64,000 nucleotides of DNA. Origin: Xanthomonas prunicola. Its GTDB lineage: Bacteria > Pseudomonadota > Gammaproteobacteria > Xanthomonadales > Xanthomonadaceae. This document shows, piece after piece, positions 26,262 through 35,776 of the stretch. Location of the stretch: NCBI RefSeq assembly GCF_002846205.1, contig NZ_PHKV01000009.1, forward strand, positions 1 through 64,000, given 5' to 3'. The notes beneath the pieces are model-generated. The model saw only the letters and a list, made by a program, of their open reading frames with translations, had not been told where the DNA came from and ran no database searches. The translations under genes and the position numbers were made by a program. Positions within the stretch are counted from its first letter, which is position 1. Each line of letters opens with the position of its first letter.

Positions 26262-26882
26262 TCATGCGCGCTTGCCCGGCAACACGCGGCGCAGCAGGCC
26301 GTCGCGCAACACCAGGTGATGCCAGAGCGCGGCGCCGATATGCAGCAGCACCAGCGCCAGCAACGCCCAGGCGGCATTCAAATGCCATGTGCCCAGGGTG
26401 TCGCCGAGGTCGCCATCGGGTGCGACCAACGCGGGCAAGGGGATGCCGAAGAAATACACCTGCTTGCCGTAGGCGCTGCTCAGCGACCAGCCCAGCAACG
26501 GCAGCGCGAGCATGAGTCCGTACATCGCCACATGCGTGGCACCAGCGGCCAGGCGCATCGGCAGCGAAGCGGGCGGGCCGGGCGGCAGCGTGCGCAGACG
26601 CAGGCGCAACCCGATACGTAACGCGAACAGCACCAGGACCAGCAGGCCAAAGTGACGATGGCCTTCCAGGAGCCACTGACGCAATGCGCGGCCATCCAGT
26701 TGGGCACGCAGCAGGATCAGCGTGGCCGCCATGATCAGGCACAGCACGGTGAGCCAGTGCAGCACGCGCATCGCTTTAGGCAACGGCAGCACGCGCGTGG
26801 CTACGGGCGTCTGTTCTGCCCGTGGCGATGTGCCTGCGCCGGAGGCGGAAGGGCTGACGGGCGCCTGTGGGGATGAACTCAT
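26262..26882 (-). CDS. Cytochrome b561-family inner-membrane protein
   Basis: This 206-residue protein has a 35-residue hydrophilic N-tail and four membrane helices (about 39-60, 76-96, 114-135, 168-190). Candidate heme b ligands are His42 (V-L-H-W-L), His75/77 (E-G-H-R-H-F-G), His117 and His181 (L-L-H-I-G-A). The family moves electrons between the quinone pool and a periplasmic acceptor. As first gene of the b561/heme-barrel/cytochrome c group it could feed electrons outward. It is divergent from the polysaccharide operon. Confidence 0.88.
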   Translation of the reverse strand: MSSSPQAPVSPSASGAGTSPRAEQTPVATRVLPLPKAMRVLHWLTVLCLIMAATLILLRAQLDGRALRQWLLEGHRHFGLLVLVLFALRIGLRLRLRTLPPGPPASLPMRLAAGATHVAMYGLMLALPLLGWSLSSAYGKQVYFFGIPLPALVAPDGDLGDTLGTWHLNAAWALLALVLLHIGAALWHHLVLRDGLLRRVLPGKRA

Positions 26883-27185
26883 CTGATCTGTCTTCCAGTG
26901 GTGGTCGTTGGTTCCGGTGGCGTGCTGTGCTGCCAGGCCTGGCTCCCCACGCCGGCCGAACGGCGGCCAGGTGAACGTGCACCGATGGGTGCGGCGATGT
27001 CGGAAAAAGGTTGCATCGCCTCTGCACATCGCGCGCACGCGCTGCATACCGCGTTGGTACAACGCGTTCGATTGCGCTTGCGCGTACCTCGCTTCGCAGG
27101 GGTCGCGACCGCGCAACCTTTCGCGCGACCCGGCGCACTCAGGCATGTCGCACTACGTGCAGTCAGCGGTTACGCCTCTCCGATC
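26883..27185. other. Divergent promoter region before the polysaccharide operon
   Basis: This 303-base region separates the b561 gene (minus) from the long plus-strand polysaccharide operon and must hold both promoters. It contains the short palindrome CCAGGCCTGG at 26933-26942. I could not pick convincing -10/-35 boxes. Confidence 0.4.
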
Positions 27186-27623
27186 ATGGTCATCGAACGC
27201 ATCCAGTTGCACACCCATGGTGACGATCGCGGCTTGCTCATTTCGTTGGAGCAGCAGCGCAATGTCCCGTTCGAGATTCGCCGCGTGTATTACCTGTTCG
27301 GTACGCGCCATGGCGTGCATCGCGGCCAGCACGCGCACCGCCAGCTCAATCAATTTGCAGTGGCCTTGCACGGCTCGGTGACGATCCTGCTCGACGAAGG
27401 CAACGGCCATGGTCCCAGCGAAGTGGTGCTGGACGACCCCTCGCAAGGCCTGCTGCTCGGCCGCATGGTGTGGCGCGATCTGTACCGCTTCAGTGCCGAC
27501 TGCGTGTTGATGGTGCTCGCCGACCAGTTCTACGACCCGGGCGATTACATCCTGGATTACGACCAATTCGTGAGCGAAGTGCGCAATGGTACGCATGCCC
27601 ACGCCTGCAGGCTGGAAGCATGA
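27186..27623 (+). CDS. fdtA: dTDP-4-keto-6-deoxyglucose 3,4-ketoisomerase (FdtA/WxcM C-terminal type)
   Basis: This 145-residue cupin has the family's hallmark R-G-x-H-A-H motif region (V-H-R-G-Q-H-A-H-R-Q-L-N-Q), the core F-E-I-R-R-V-Y-Y-L-F-G, and a late L-A-D-Q-F-Y-D-P-G-D-Y-I-L-D-Y. FdtA and the C-terminal half of WxcM isomerise dTDP-4-keto-6-deoxyglucose to the 3-keto sugar, the step before 3-amination. With the aminotransferase at 30167 it should make a dTDP-3-amino-3,6-dideoxyhexose for a surface glycan. It is the first gene of the operon and overlaps the next by 4 bases. Which epimer (galacto or gluco, FdtA or QdtA) is made cannot be told by eye. Confidence 0.88.
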   Translation: MVIERIQLHTHGDDRGLLISLEQQRNVPFEIRRVYYLFGTRHGVHRGQHAHRQLNQFAVALHGSVTILLDEGNGHGPSEVVLDDPSQGLLLGRMVWRDLYRFSADCVLMVLADQFYDPGDYILDYDQFVSEVRNGTHAHACRLEA

Positions 27624-28291
27624 GCGCACCTAAACACTTGGTGATCATCGGTGCTGGCGAATTCGCACAGATCGCCTGCGAATACTTCCAGCATGACAGC
27701 GACTACACCGTGGTGGCCTTCAGCGTGGAGCGCGCCTTTTTGTTGCAGCCCACGTTGGCCGAGCTGCCAGTGGTGGCTTACGAAGAATTGGAGCAACGCT
27801 ACCCGCCGCAGCACTACGACGTATTCGTTGCGATTCCGGCCACCCAACTCAACCGTCTGCGCACGCGCTTTTTCCGGGACGTGGTCCAACGTGGCTATCG
27901 CTGCGCCAGTTATCTGAGTTCGCGCGCGTTCGTCTGGCATAACGCGCAGATCGGTGCCAACTGTTTCATCTTCGAGGGTAACGTCGTCCAGCCGTTCACC
28001 CGCATCGGCGACAACTGCGTGGTGTGGAGCGGCAACCATATCGGTCACCGCACGGTGGTCCAGAATCATGTGTTCATCGCCTCGCATGCGGTGATTTCCG
28101 GCTATTGCGAGATCGGCCAAGGCAGCTTTATCGGCGTCAACGCCACGCTCAGCGACAAGGTGCGCATTGCTGAAGACAACATCATCGGTGCCGGCGCGCT
28201 GGTGACCCGCAATACCGAAGCCGCACGCGTCTACGTGGGCGCGCCGGCGCGTGCGGTGGCGGGCAGATCCAGCTTCGACGTGGAACTTTGA
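27620..28291 (+). CDS. PglD/NeuD-like sugar acyltransferase (left-handed beta helix)
   Basis: This 223-residue protein has an N-terminal Rossmann-like domain (V-I-I-G-A-G-E-F-A-Q-I-A) and, from residue ~110, hexapeptide repeats of the left-handed beta helix (for example I-G-A-N-C-F-I, I-G-D-N-C-V-V, I-G-H-R-T-V-V, I-G-V-N-A-T-L, I-G-A-G-A-L-V). A conserved His in this fold acts as base. Family members N- or O-acetylate amino sugars on nucleotide carriers. The likely substrate here is the dTDP-3-amino sugar made by its neighbours, giving a 3-acetamido sugar. This context inference is not proven. Confidence 0.85.
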   Translation: MSAPKHLVIIGAGEFAQIACEYFQHDSDYTVVAFSVERAFLLQPTLAELPVVAYEELEQRYPPQHYDVFVAIPATQLNRLRTRFFRDVVQRGYRCASYLSSRAFVWHNAQIGANCFIFEGNVVQPFTRIGDNCVVWSGNHIGHRTVVQNHVFIASHAVISGYCEIGQGSFIGVNATLSDKVRIAEDNIIGAGALVTRNTEAARVYVGAPARAVAGRSSFDVEL

Positions 28292-28294
28292 AGC

Positions 28295-29248
28295 GTGTTT
28301 GCATGGAACAAGCGAGGGTTGGTGTTCGATGTCGCACGTGATGGCGTAGGCGGCTGGATGCACCATGCTGCACTGACGCCCACCCCGCACCGTCTCTGTG
28401 CGCAGGTACTGCGGGTGTACGCCGGCTTCCGTGATGCCCAAGGCGTGAGCCGGATTGGCTATGTGGATGTGCGCGCCGATGCACCGACGCAGATCGTTGG
28501 CGTCAGCAAGCAGCCGGTGCTCGACATCGGCCGCGATGGATGCTTCGACGATAACGGTATGATCCTGGGCGATGTGGTGGCCGGGCCGGACGGGCTGTAC
28601 CTGTTCTATGTCGGTTTCCAGCGCGTGGCCAAGGCCAAGTTTCTCGCCTTTACCGGTCTGGCAGTGTCCAGCGATGGTGGCGAGCGCTTTCAGCGTCGGC
28701 AGCAAACGCCCTTGCTGGATCGCGCACCTGGACGCAGCACGATTGCTGCGGTGCATTCGGCGCGCTACGAGCAGGGTCGCTGGCGGTTGTGGTACGCGGT
28801 GGGCGACGACTGGGAAACGATCGGTGGCCAGCCGTATCCGCGGTACCACATCCGTTACGCAGAGACCGATGACCTGCGTTGCATTCCCACCGATGATGCG
28901 GTGTGCCTGCGTCCCCACGGCGATGAATACCGCATCGGGCGTCCACGCGTGTACCGGCTTGGCGGGCGCTATCTGATGTATTTCACCCGTGGCGATATCC
29001 ATGGAGGCTACTTTCCCGGCATCGCTTTCAGCGAAGATGGCATGCACTGGGAGCGCGACGATAGCCAGCTGGGGCTTGCGCTGTCCGATGACGGCTGGGA
29101 TGCGCAGACGCTGTGCTACCCGGCCTTGATTCAACACGGGGAGCGCGTGTTGATGTTCTACAACGGCAATGCGATGGGGCAGGCCGGCTTCGGCCTGGCC
29201 GATGCGGCGTTGCCCGTGGAGTCACAGGGCTGCCATGTTTTCGGTTAG
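28295..29248 (+). CDS. Five-bladed beta-propeller protein (GH43/GH32-like fold)
   Basis: This 317-residue cytoplasmic-looking protein is made of repeated beta-blades such as G-L-Y-L-F-Y-V-G-F-Q, W-R-L-W-Y-A-V-G-D-D-W, R-Y-L-M-Y-F-T-R-G and R-V-L-M-F-Y-N-G-N. Acidic residues occur where five-bladed propeller glycosidases and related glycosyl-transferring enzymes keep them (L-D-I-G-R-D-G-C-F-D-D-N). It has no signal peptide. Similar proteins occur in O-antigen clusters with no settled role. It starts at GTG 28295, three bases after the previous stop. Confidence 0.7.
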   Translation: MFAWNKRGLVFDVARDGVGGWMHHAALTPTPHRLCAQVLRVYAGFRDAQGVSRIGYVDVRADAPTQIVGVSKQPVLDIGRDGCFDDNGMILGDVVAGPDGLYLFYVGFQRVAKAKFLAFTGLAVSSDGGERFQRRQQTPLLDRAPGRSTIAAVHSARYEQGRWRLWYAVGDDWETIGGQPYPRYHIRYAETDDLRCIPTDDAVCLRPHGDEYRIGRPRVYRLGGRYLMYFTRGDIHGGYFPGIAFSEDGMHWERDDSQLGLALSDDGWDAQTLCYPALIQHGERVLMFYNGNAMGQAGFGLADAALPVESQGCHVFG

Positions 29249-30167
29249 GTCGTACGCGCCAGGCGATGCGCCTGCGTGGGACGCGCTGGTGGCCTCCTCG
29301 CGCAATGGCACTCTGCTGCATCGGCGCGGCTACATGGACTATCACGCCGCGCGTTTTATGGATGCCTCCTTGCTCGTCGAACGTGGGGACGAGGTGGTCG
29401 CGGTGTTCCCGGCGAATCTCCAGGGCGATTCCGTCAGCAGCCATGCCGGGCTGACCTATGCCGGGCTGGTGTCGTCGATGGCACTGCGTGCCGGCGGGAC
29501 CTTGCAGGTGTTCGAACACATTGCCGCGCACTACCGTGCGCTTGGCGTGCGCGAGATTGTCTATAAGCCGGTGCCCCATATCTTTCATGCGTATCCGGCT
29601 GAAGAGGAGTTGTACGCGCTGCATCGGGTTGGCGCGCAGCTCTATCGACGCGATCTGTCGTCGGCGATTGCACTGCGCGAGCCGCCTGCCTTCAGTGGCG
29701 AGCGGCGGCGTTCCATCGCCAAGGCACGCAAGGCCGGCGTGCGAATCCAGCGGGGGAACCAACTCGATGGGTTTCATGCCCTGCTGACCCAAGTGTTGCA
29801 GCGGCATGGCGTAGCGCCGACGCATCGGCTGGATGAGCTGCAACTGTTGCAAGGCCGGTTTGAGCAGCAGATTGTGTTGCATGAGGCGCGCGCTGACGGG
29901 CAGTTGGTGGCAGGGGCGTTGGTGTTCGATTTCGGTCGCAGTGTGCATACCCAGTATCTGGCGGTGTCCGAGCAGGGCCGCCAGTTGGATGCGCTGAGTC
30001 TGCTGCTGGCCGACTTGATCACCGATGTGTATGCGCAGCGCGACTACTTCAGCTTTGGCATCTCGACCGAGCAGGGCGGACAGGTGCTCAACCCAGGTCT
30101 GGTGGAACAAAAGGAACGCTTCGGTGCGCGCGCCGTGGTGCAGGATTTCTATCGATGGACGTTGTAA
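29235..30167 (+). CDS. FemAB/GNAT-fold acyltransferase-like protein
   Basis: This 310-residue protein has the layout of the GNAT-like FemAB family. An N-terminal half begins [13 protein letters not shown] and includes [14 protein letters not shown]. The C-terminal half contains [12 protein letters not shown] and ends with [16 protein letters not shown]. Such enzymes transfer an aminoacyl or acyl group and are common in polysaccharide loci. It may acylate an amino sugar of this glycan. The start at ATG 29235 overlaps the previous gene by 14 bases. Confidence 0.72.
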   Translation: MFSVRSYAPGDAPAWDALVASSRNGTLLHRRGYMDYHAARFMDASLLVERGDEVVAVFPANLQGDSVSSHAGLTYAGLVSSMALRAGGTLQVFEHIAAHYRALGVREIVYKPVPHIFHAYPAEEELYALHRVGAQLYRRDLSSAIALREPPAFSGERRRSIAKARKAGVRIQRGNQLDGFHALLTQVLQRHGVAPTHRLDELQLLQGRFEQQIVLHEARADGQLVAGALVFDFGRSVHTQYLAVSEQGRQLDALSLLLADLITDVYAQRDYFSFGISTEQGGQVLNPGLVEQKERFGARAVVQDFYRWTL

Positions 30168-31279
30168 TGGATGTGCCTTTCCTGGATTTGCGCGCAGTCA
30201 ATGCGCGCTATGCGGATGAACTCAAAGCCGCTGCGACGCGCGTGATCGATTCCGGCTGGTATGTGCTCGGCAAGGAGCTGGCCGCGTTCGAAGAGGAATT
30301 CGCCAGTTATTGCGGCACCAACCATGCAGTGGGCGTGGGTAATGGGCTGGACGCGTTGGCGTTGATCCTGCGCGGCTACCGCGAGTTGGGCGTTCTGCGC
30401 GAAGGCGACGAGATCATCGTACCCGCCAACACCTTCATCGCGACGTTTCTGGCGATCAGCCAGAACCATCTGGTGCTGGTGCCGGTGGAGCCGGACCCGA
30501 TCACCTTCAACCTCGACCCCGCCAGGGTGGAGAAGGCCATCGGGCCGCGCACGCGCGCCATCATGGCGGTGCACCTGTATGGGCAGCTGGCCGATATGCA
30601 GGCCATGCAAACACTGGCCCACCGCTACGGCCTGCTGCTGATCGAAGATGCCGCGCAAGCGCACGGTGCAAGCGCACAGGGGCGACGCGCCGGTGCTTTC
30701 GGCGATGCAGCGGCGTTCAGTTTTTTCCCGACCAAGAACCTTGGCGCGCTGGGCGATGGTGGCGCAGTGACGACCTCGGACGCGCGCCTGGCCGAGCGGA
30801 TTCGCGCGCTGCGCAACTACGGCTCGGAAGTGAAGTATCACCATCTCTGCCAGGGCGTGAATTCGCGTTTGGATGAAATGCAGGCTGCATTTCTGCGTGT
30901 CAAGTTGGGCTATCTCGAAGAAGAGATCGCGCTGCGGCGCGCGGTGGCGAAGCGGTATCTGCAAGGTATCGACAACCCGTTGATCGTGCTGCCCACGCTG
31001 GTGGCCGAGCAGCAGCACGTCTGGCATCTGTTCGTGGTGCGCAGCCCGCAGCGCGACGCCTTGCAGGCGCATCTGCTGCGGCAGGGCATCCAGACGCAGA
31101 TTCACTATCCCGTGCCGCCGCACCGGCAGCCCGCATACGCCACGTTGGGCGAAGCCTGTCTGCCACTGAGCGAGCGCTTGCATCAGGAGATACTGAGCCT
31201 GCCGATGGGGCCGGCGCTGGATGATGCAGCGGTTGCGCAGGTGATCGCCGCCTGCCAGTCGTTTGGCTGCGGCACATGA
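30167..31279 (+). CDS. fdtB: DegT/DnrJ/EryC1 sugar aminotransferase (FdtB type)
   Basis: This 370-residue PLP enzyme has the catalytic Lys190 in [14 protein letters not shown] and Asp161 (I-E-D-A-A-Q-A-H-G) that contacts the pyridine ring. The opening [10 protein letters not shown] matches 3-aminotransferases such as FdtB and QdtB, which use glutamate to aminate dTDP-3-keto-6-deoxyhexose. Together with the ketoisomerase and acyltransferase it completes the sugar branch. The rmlA/rmlB steps that make the precursor are not in the window. ATG 30167 overlaps the TAA of the gene before it. Confidence 0.9.
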   Translation: MDVPFLDLRAVNARYADELKAAATRVIDSGWYVLGKELAAFEEEFASYCGTNHAVGVGNGLDALALILRGYRELGVLREGDEIIVPANTFIATFLAISQNHLVLVPVEPDPITFNLDPARVEKAIGPRTRAIMAVHLYGQLADMQAMQTLAHRYGLLLIEDAAQAHGASAQGRRAGAFGDAAAFSFFPTKNLGALGDGGAVTTSDARLAERIRALRNYGSEVKYHHLCQGVNSRLDEMQAAFLRVKLGYLEEEIALRRAVAKRYLQGIDNPLIVLPTLVAEQQHVWHLFVVRSPQRDALQAHLLRQGIQTQIHYPVPPHRQPAYATLGEACLPLSERLHQEILSLPMGPALDDAAVAQVIAACQSFGCGT

Positions 31280-32529
31280 ATGTCGTGCGCAGCAGCGCCT
31301 ACACCGGCGTTGCAACGCTGGCAAAGCTGCTGGCGGCATTGGTCGTGGTCAAGCTGGTCGCCGTCTATGCCGGGCCGCAGGGTGTGGGCCGGCTTGGCCA
31401 GTTCCTCAACCTGATGTCGGTGCTGGCGGTACTGGCCGGTGGCGGCATCAGTGCCGGCATCGTCAAGTATGTGGCGCAGTACCGCGACGACGCGCCGGCA
31501 CTGGCGCGCTTGCTGAGTGCGGCGCTCTGGTATGCGTTCTGCGCAGCCTGCGTGATGGCACTGCTGGCGATGATGTTCAGTGGAGCCATTGCCGAGCGGC
31601 TGCTGGGCGATGCGAGCTACCGCCCGCTGATCTGTGTGTTGGCGATCGCGCAGCTGGGAATCGCACTGCTCAATTACATGCTGGCGCTGATCAACGGCTT
31701 CATGGATGTGCGGCGGCTCGCCTTCGTACAAGTGTCAGGCGCCGTGCTGAGCGTTGCACTTGTAGCGTGGCTCTCCAGCCGGGCGCAGTTACATGGGGCG
31801 TTGCTGGCGCTTGTCCTGGGCCAAGTGCTGTGGCTGCTTGCGGCGGTCCCGGCGCTGCGGCGTAGTCCCTATTTTCAGCCTGCGATGTGGCGGATGCGCT
31901 TCGATGCGCAAATGACCCGTCAGCTGGCTGCATTTTCGGTGATGACGCTCACCTCTACGCTGGTGCCGCAGTTGGTGACCATCCTGGTGCGCGATCATCT
32001 GGCGCTGCAATTCGGCTGGGAGCAAGTCGGTTACTGGCAGGCGGTGAGCCGGGTCTCGGATGCCTATCTGCTGTTCTTCACCACCGCCATCAATGTGTAC
32101 TACTTGCCCAAGTTGGCCTCGCTGCGCGGTTCTGCCGCCTTGGGGCAGGAGTTGCGTGGCGCATACCGCTACGTCATGCCGGCGGTGATCGTGATGGCAC
32201 TCGGCGTTTACGTGTGCCGTGACTGGGTGACCTGGCTGCTGTTCGATACGCAATTTGCTGCTGCAGCGCCGCTGTACGGCCCGCAGTTGCTGGGCGACGT
32301 GATCAAGATCGCCGCCTTCGTGCTGTCGTACGTGATGCTGGCCAAGGCGATGACCCGGCTGTTCGTGATCTCCGAATGTGCTTTTGCAGCCAGCTATCTG
32401 GCACTGGTGTACGTGTTTACGGCGCAGTTCGGGCTGATCGGTGCGATGTACGCCTTCGCCGCCAATTACGTGCTGTATCTGGTGTTCAACATCGTGGTGG
32501 TGCGGCGCTATCTGGAGCGGACGGCATGA
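31276..32529 (+). CDS. wzx: O-antigen/polysaccharide flippase (Wzx-like)
   Basis: This 417-residue polytopic protein with about 12-14 hydrophobic helices has an N-terminus ([14 protein letters not shown]) and [11 protein letters not shown] typical of the MOP/Wzx flippase family. It should turn undecaprenyl-linked repeat units across the inner membrane. Its start overlaps the aminotransferase stop by 4 bases and its stop overlaps the next glycosyltransferase gene. Confidence 0.85.
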   Translation: MNVVRSSAYTGVATLAKLLAALVVVKLVAVYAGPQGVGRLGQFLNLMSVLAVLAGGGISAGIVKYVAQYRDDAPALARLLSAALWYAFCAACVMALLAMMFSGAIAERLLGDASYRPLICVLAIAQLGIALLNYMLALINGFMDVRRLAFVQVSGAVLSVALVAWLSSRAQLHGALLALVLGQVLWLLAAVPALRRSPYFQPAMWRMRFDAQMTRQLAAFSVMTLTSTLVPQLVTILVRDHLALQFGWEQVGYWQAVSRVSDAYLLFFTTAINVYYLPKLASLRGSAALGQELRGAYRYVMPAVIVMALGVYVCRDWVTWLLFDTQFAAAAPLYGPQLLGDVIKIAAFVLSYVMLAKAMTRLFVISECAFAASYLALVYVFTAQFGLIGAMYAFAANYVLYLVFNIVVVRRYLERTA

Positions 32530-33476
32530 TCGATCAGACGCCCGCATCGGCACGTGCACGCTGGCCGTTGGTGTCGGTGCTGATTCCGGCGTTCAACCAT
32601 GAGCGTTTCGTGCGGCGCTGCCTGGACAGCGTCTTGGAGGACCCGTATCCATGCAAGGAGATCGTCATCATCGACGACGGCTCCAGCGATGCCACCGGCG
32701 AAAAGATCAGCCAGTGGATCAGCGACCATGGGCATCGGATACCGGTGCAGTTCGTGCAACGCGAGAATCGTGGGGTGGCCGCCACGCTTAACGAACTGGC
32801 GGTGCGTGCGCGGGGAGAGTACCTGCGGCTTGGCGCAAGCGACGATTACCTGCTGCCGGGCGGGCTGGACGCTCAGGTGCGTTACCTATGCGCGCATCCG
32901 CAAAAATGCGCCGTGATCGGCGATGCCTGTGTGGTCGACCAGCACGGACAACTGCTGCATGGCAGCGCCATGCGCGATCTCCACGGGGTGGATACAGACT
33001 TATATCGCTCCGAGTCCGGCATCCGGCGTGCGGTAATACGGCAATGGGCGGTCAGCGGCGCGGTTGCGCTGTTGCGGCACAGTGCGTTCGATGCGCGCAC
33101 CGGCTGGGACGAATCGCTGCGCATTGAAGACTGGGATTTCTTCTTGCGACTGGCCGCACGCAACGCGCTGGGTTTTGTCGATCTGCCGGTGTGTGCGTAC
33201 CGCCTGCATGGCGCCAACCTCAGCAAGACCGTGAATGTGCCGGCACGCATCGCCAACCTGCGCGAGTCGCGGCAGGTGGCGCTGCGTTGCGCGCCATTGT
33301 TCGGCGAACCTGACCGCACGCTGCTGCGTGCGCAGGCGCAGTACATCGCAGCCAAGGTGGCGTTTCTGCGGCGCCGGCCGCATCAGGTGGTCATGTCTCT
33401 ATTGGCCTATGCCTGGTTGTCGTTACCTGCAAGATGGCGGACCAAGCGTGCCGCACGTGCGGCGAAGCTTGCATGA
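32526..33476 (+). CDS. Family 2 glycosyltransferase
   Basis: This 316-residue GT-A enzyme opens with V-S-V-L-I-P-A-F-N-H-E, then V-I-I-D-D-G-S-S-D (nucleotide binding). The metal-binding region is L-G-A-S-D-D-Y-L near residue 106, and the acceptor/catalytic motif is R-I-E-D-W-D-F-F. It has no membrane helices. It probably adds one sugar of the lipid-linked repeat unit on the cytoplasmic face. Confidence 0.88.
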   Translation: MIDQTPASARARWPLVSVLIPAFNHERFVRRCLDSVLEDPYPCKEIVIIDDGSSDATGEKISQWISDHGHRIPVQFVQRENRGVAATLNELAVRARGEYLRLGASDDYLLPGGLDAQVRYLCAHPQKCAVIGDACVVDQHGQLLHGSAMRDLHGVDTDLYRSESGIRRAVIRQWAVSGAVALLRHSAFDARTGWDESLRIEDWDFFLRLAARNALGFVDLPVCAYRLHGANLSKTVNVPARIANLRESRQVALRCAPLFGEPDRTLLRAQAQYIAAKVAFLRRRPHQVVMSLLAYAWLSLPARWRTKRAARAAKLA

Positions 33477-34606
33477 GTACGCTGCTGCGCCGTCCGGCGA
33501 CTTATCTGGCATTGCCGATGCTGCTCAGCTGTGCCTTGACGTGGCTGACCTACGCGCTACCCGACGGCTACCTGGAAGGCATCGTGCTGCTGGCGCTTGC
33601 AGCAGCGGCTACCTTCGGGCTCGATGTGGTGTTGCGTACACAGTTGCCGTCGGTCGAGCGCTTTCGCACCTACCGTTACGCCGGTACCCGCGACGCGTTT
33701 CTGGCGATGGCACTGGCCGCGACGGTGACGCTGTTCTGCATCGCCGACGTGGTGCTGTTTCCGATTCCGTTGTTCAGCGATCCATCGTCGTATGCCACCT
33801 TGAGCCCACTGCGTGCGCACGTGCGGCACATCTCCAATATGTGCTGGATCCTGCCACCGATCGCACTGCTGTGTGTGCGCCATCGCGGGCTGCGCGCGGC
33901 GATGGTGACGTTGGGCTTTGTGTTCCCGATTGTGGTGATCGACCGCAACCGCATCTTCGCCGGCCTGTTCTCGTTCGTGCTGGTGCTGTTGTTGCGCCGC
34001 GACCCGGCGCGCCGCCTGCCGTGGAAGACCATCGGTCTGCTGGTGTCTGCGGGTGGCGGGGTGTTTTCCGTCCTTGGTGCGTTGCGGTCCGGTTCCCTGG
34101 CGACGGTGGCATTGCCATTCAGTGCGTTCTATCGCGCCATGCCGCAGGGCGTGCAATGGCTACTGCTCTACATCAGTGCCGGGCCGTACAACTTCGGCGC
34201 GATATTGGCCAAGGGCTACCTCAACGCCAGTTTCCTGGTGAATCAACTGGTGCCGTTCAGCGGCTCGATTGCAACCGCTGGCACCAGCATTCCGCTGGAT
34301 GCGCCCAATATCAATGTGGGCACCGAGTTCTTTCCTTTTTTGATGGCGTGGGGTGCTCCGGGCGCATTGCTGGCGTTGCTGGCCTTGTATGCCGGGCTGG
34401 TATGGAGCGTGCGTCGGCTCAACGCCTCGCTGTCGATCTTCCATGTGCTGATCTTCCTGCGCATCGCCTATGCCTGCCTGATGTCGCCCTTCGCACCACA
34501 GGCGTTCACCTGGACCAACTTCGGTTTCATCGCGCTGTGCCTGGTGCTGCATGCCTGCACGCTGCTGTTGCCGAGCCGCCTGTCTGTTCATCCGGTTGCC
34601 GCGTAA
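33473..34606 (+). CDS. wzy: Putative O-antigen polymerase (Wzy-like)
   Basis: This very hydrophobic 377-residue protein has about 10-11 membrane segments and a large loop in the second half containing P-F-S-G-S-I-A-T-A-G-T-S and N-V-G-T-E-F-F-P-F. Wzy polymerases are poorly conserved and are usually recognised by topology and place. Here the gene sits between a flippase/glycosyltransferase pair and a Wzz-like gene, the expected position. ATG 33473 overlaps the previous stop. Confidence 0.72.
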   Translation: MSTLLRRPATYLALPMLLSCALTWLTYALPDGYLEGIVLLALAAAATFGLDVVLRTQLPSVERFRTYRYAGTRDAFLAMALAATVTLFCIADVVLFPIPLFSDPSSYATLSPLRAHVRHISNMCWILPPIALLCVRHRGLRAAMVTLGFVFPIVVIDRNRIFAGLFSFVLVLLLRRDPARRLPWKTIGLLVSAGGGVFSVLGALRSGSLATVALPFSAFYRAMPQGVQWLLLYISAGPYNFGAILAKGYLNASFLVNQLVPFSGSIATAGTSIPLDAPNINVGTEFFPFLMAWGAPGALLALLALYAGLVWSVRRLNASLSIFHVLIFLRIAYACLMSPFAPQAFTWTNFGFIALCLVLHACTLLLPSRLSVHPVAA

Positions 34607-34650
34607 GCGCGCAGCACGCCATTCATCGCCCCGTTGCCGAGCCGCATCCC

Positions 34651-35490
34651 ATGAATCAACACGACGAAATCTATCTGATCGACCTGTGGCGCATCCTGCG
34701 CCGCGAATGGCGCTGGGCAGCGGCAGCGCTGGTCGTGGTGCTGGGCCTGACCTTCGCCTTTACCCGCCTGGCCAAACCGCAATGGGAAGCCAACGCGTGG
34801 ATCCAGGTCGGCGAGATTGGCCCAACACCTGCTGGCCGTGACCCCAAGGTCGAACCGTTCCAGCGCGTGATCGATCGGATGAAAACGCGGCAGTTCCAGG
34901 ATGCGGTGTTGCGCCAGGCGAAGGTGCCGCTCACTAGCCGCGCTGCGCAGCTCTATCGCGGCAGCCTGAAGCCGGACCCGGACCCCTACGCCAACCTGAT
35001 CGGTGTGACCGTCCGGGCCGAGTCGCCCCAGCAGGCGCGTATGCTGGCCATGGCCACCGTGAGGCAACTGCAGACATTGCATGGCGACACCAATGCGGCT
35101 GCGCTCGCGCTCGCGCGCACCCGGCTGCAAGGCTTGAGCGACGATCTGCGCGCGGCAACCACTAACCGCGAGCAGCTGCAGAAGCAGTTGCAAGTCGCGC
35201 AGGGCAGTTCCACTGCCACTCCTGCGCAAGTACTCGCCGGTGTGTTGTTGACCGATAGCAACACCACCATCCGCGCTTTGAAGACTGAACGCGATGACCT
35301 GGTCGCACGTCTAACCGCGCGCTACACCTACCAGACCTCGCTGGCGTGGCCGTTATACGTCCCCGACCGCCAGGCGTATCCGAATGCGATCACCGCCTGG
35401 GCAGCCGGCCTGCTGGCCGGGGCAGGGCTGGGCGTGCTGGTTGCGGTGCTGCGCAATGCGGTACGTCGCCGTGCACACGCTGGCGCTTAA
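34651..35490 (+). CDS. wzz: Chain-length determinant protein (Wzz-like)
   Basis: The 279-residue protein has two membrane helices, near residues 22-40 and 250-272, around a helical periplasmic domain, the topology of Wzz/PCP1 co-polymerases. The opening D-E-I-Y-L-I-D-L-W-R-I-L-R-R-E-W is the typical Wzz lead. The C-terminal lead-in (Y-V-P-D-R-Q-A-Y-P-N) keeps the proline-containing motif next to helix 2. It has no fused kinase domain. It sets the length of the polymer made by the Wzy-like protein. Confidence 0.85.
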   Translation: MNQHDEIYLIDLWRILRREWRWAAAALVVVLGLTFAFTRLAKPQWEANAWIQVGEIGPTPAGRDPKVEPFQRVIDRMKTRQFQDAVLRQAKVPLTSRAAQLYRGSLKPDPDPYANLIGVTVRAESPQQARMLAMATVRQLQTLHGDTNAAALALARTRLQGLSDDLRAATTNREQLQKQLQVAQGSSTATPAQVLAGVLLTDSNTTIRALKTERDDLVARLTARYTYQTSLAWPLYVPDRQAYPNAITAWAAGLLAGAGLGVLVAVLRNAVRRRAHAGA

Positions 35491-35776
35491 TCGTTGCAGT
35501 TGAGCGTCGGCACAATGGCGATGGGTTGAAATTCGCGCTTCACGCAAGTGCAAAGTGCTATGCGCGCGGCAGGTAGACCACACCTCGCATGACGGCGCGT
35601 CGAGCCAGCCCACTCGTGTGGAGCGTGATCGCCTGAGCCGGCTTGACCATCAGCCACCACGCTGCAACCAAACCGGCAGCACCTGGCACTCACGGGTCTA
35701 TCAAGCGATGCCACGTTGGCGGCGTTGCGTCCGGAGAGTGTCGTGAGAACAGCGGGACTGGTGTGGGAGGCTGCGT

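Noticed and set aside
27557-29137. 526-residue minus-strand frame across the sugar genes
   Set aside because: Antisense to three well-supported genes of the polysaccharide operon; composition is typical of a shadow frame.
33235-34650. Possible N-terminal extension of the Wzz-like gene
   Set aside because: The extension runs in the wrong frame over the GT2 and Wzy-like genes. The ATG at 34651 begins the conserved Wzz start.
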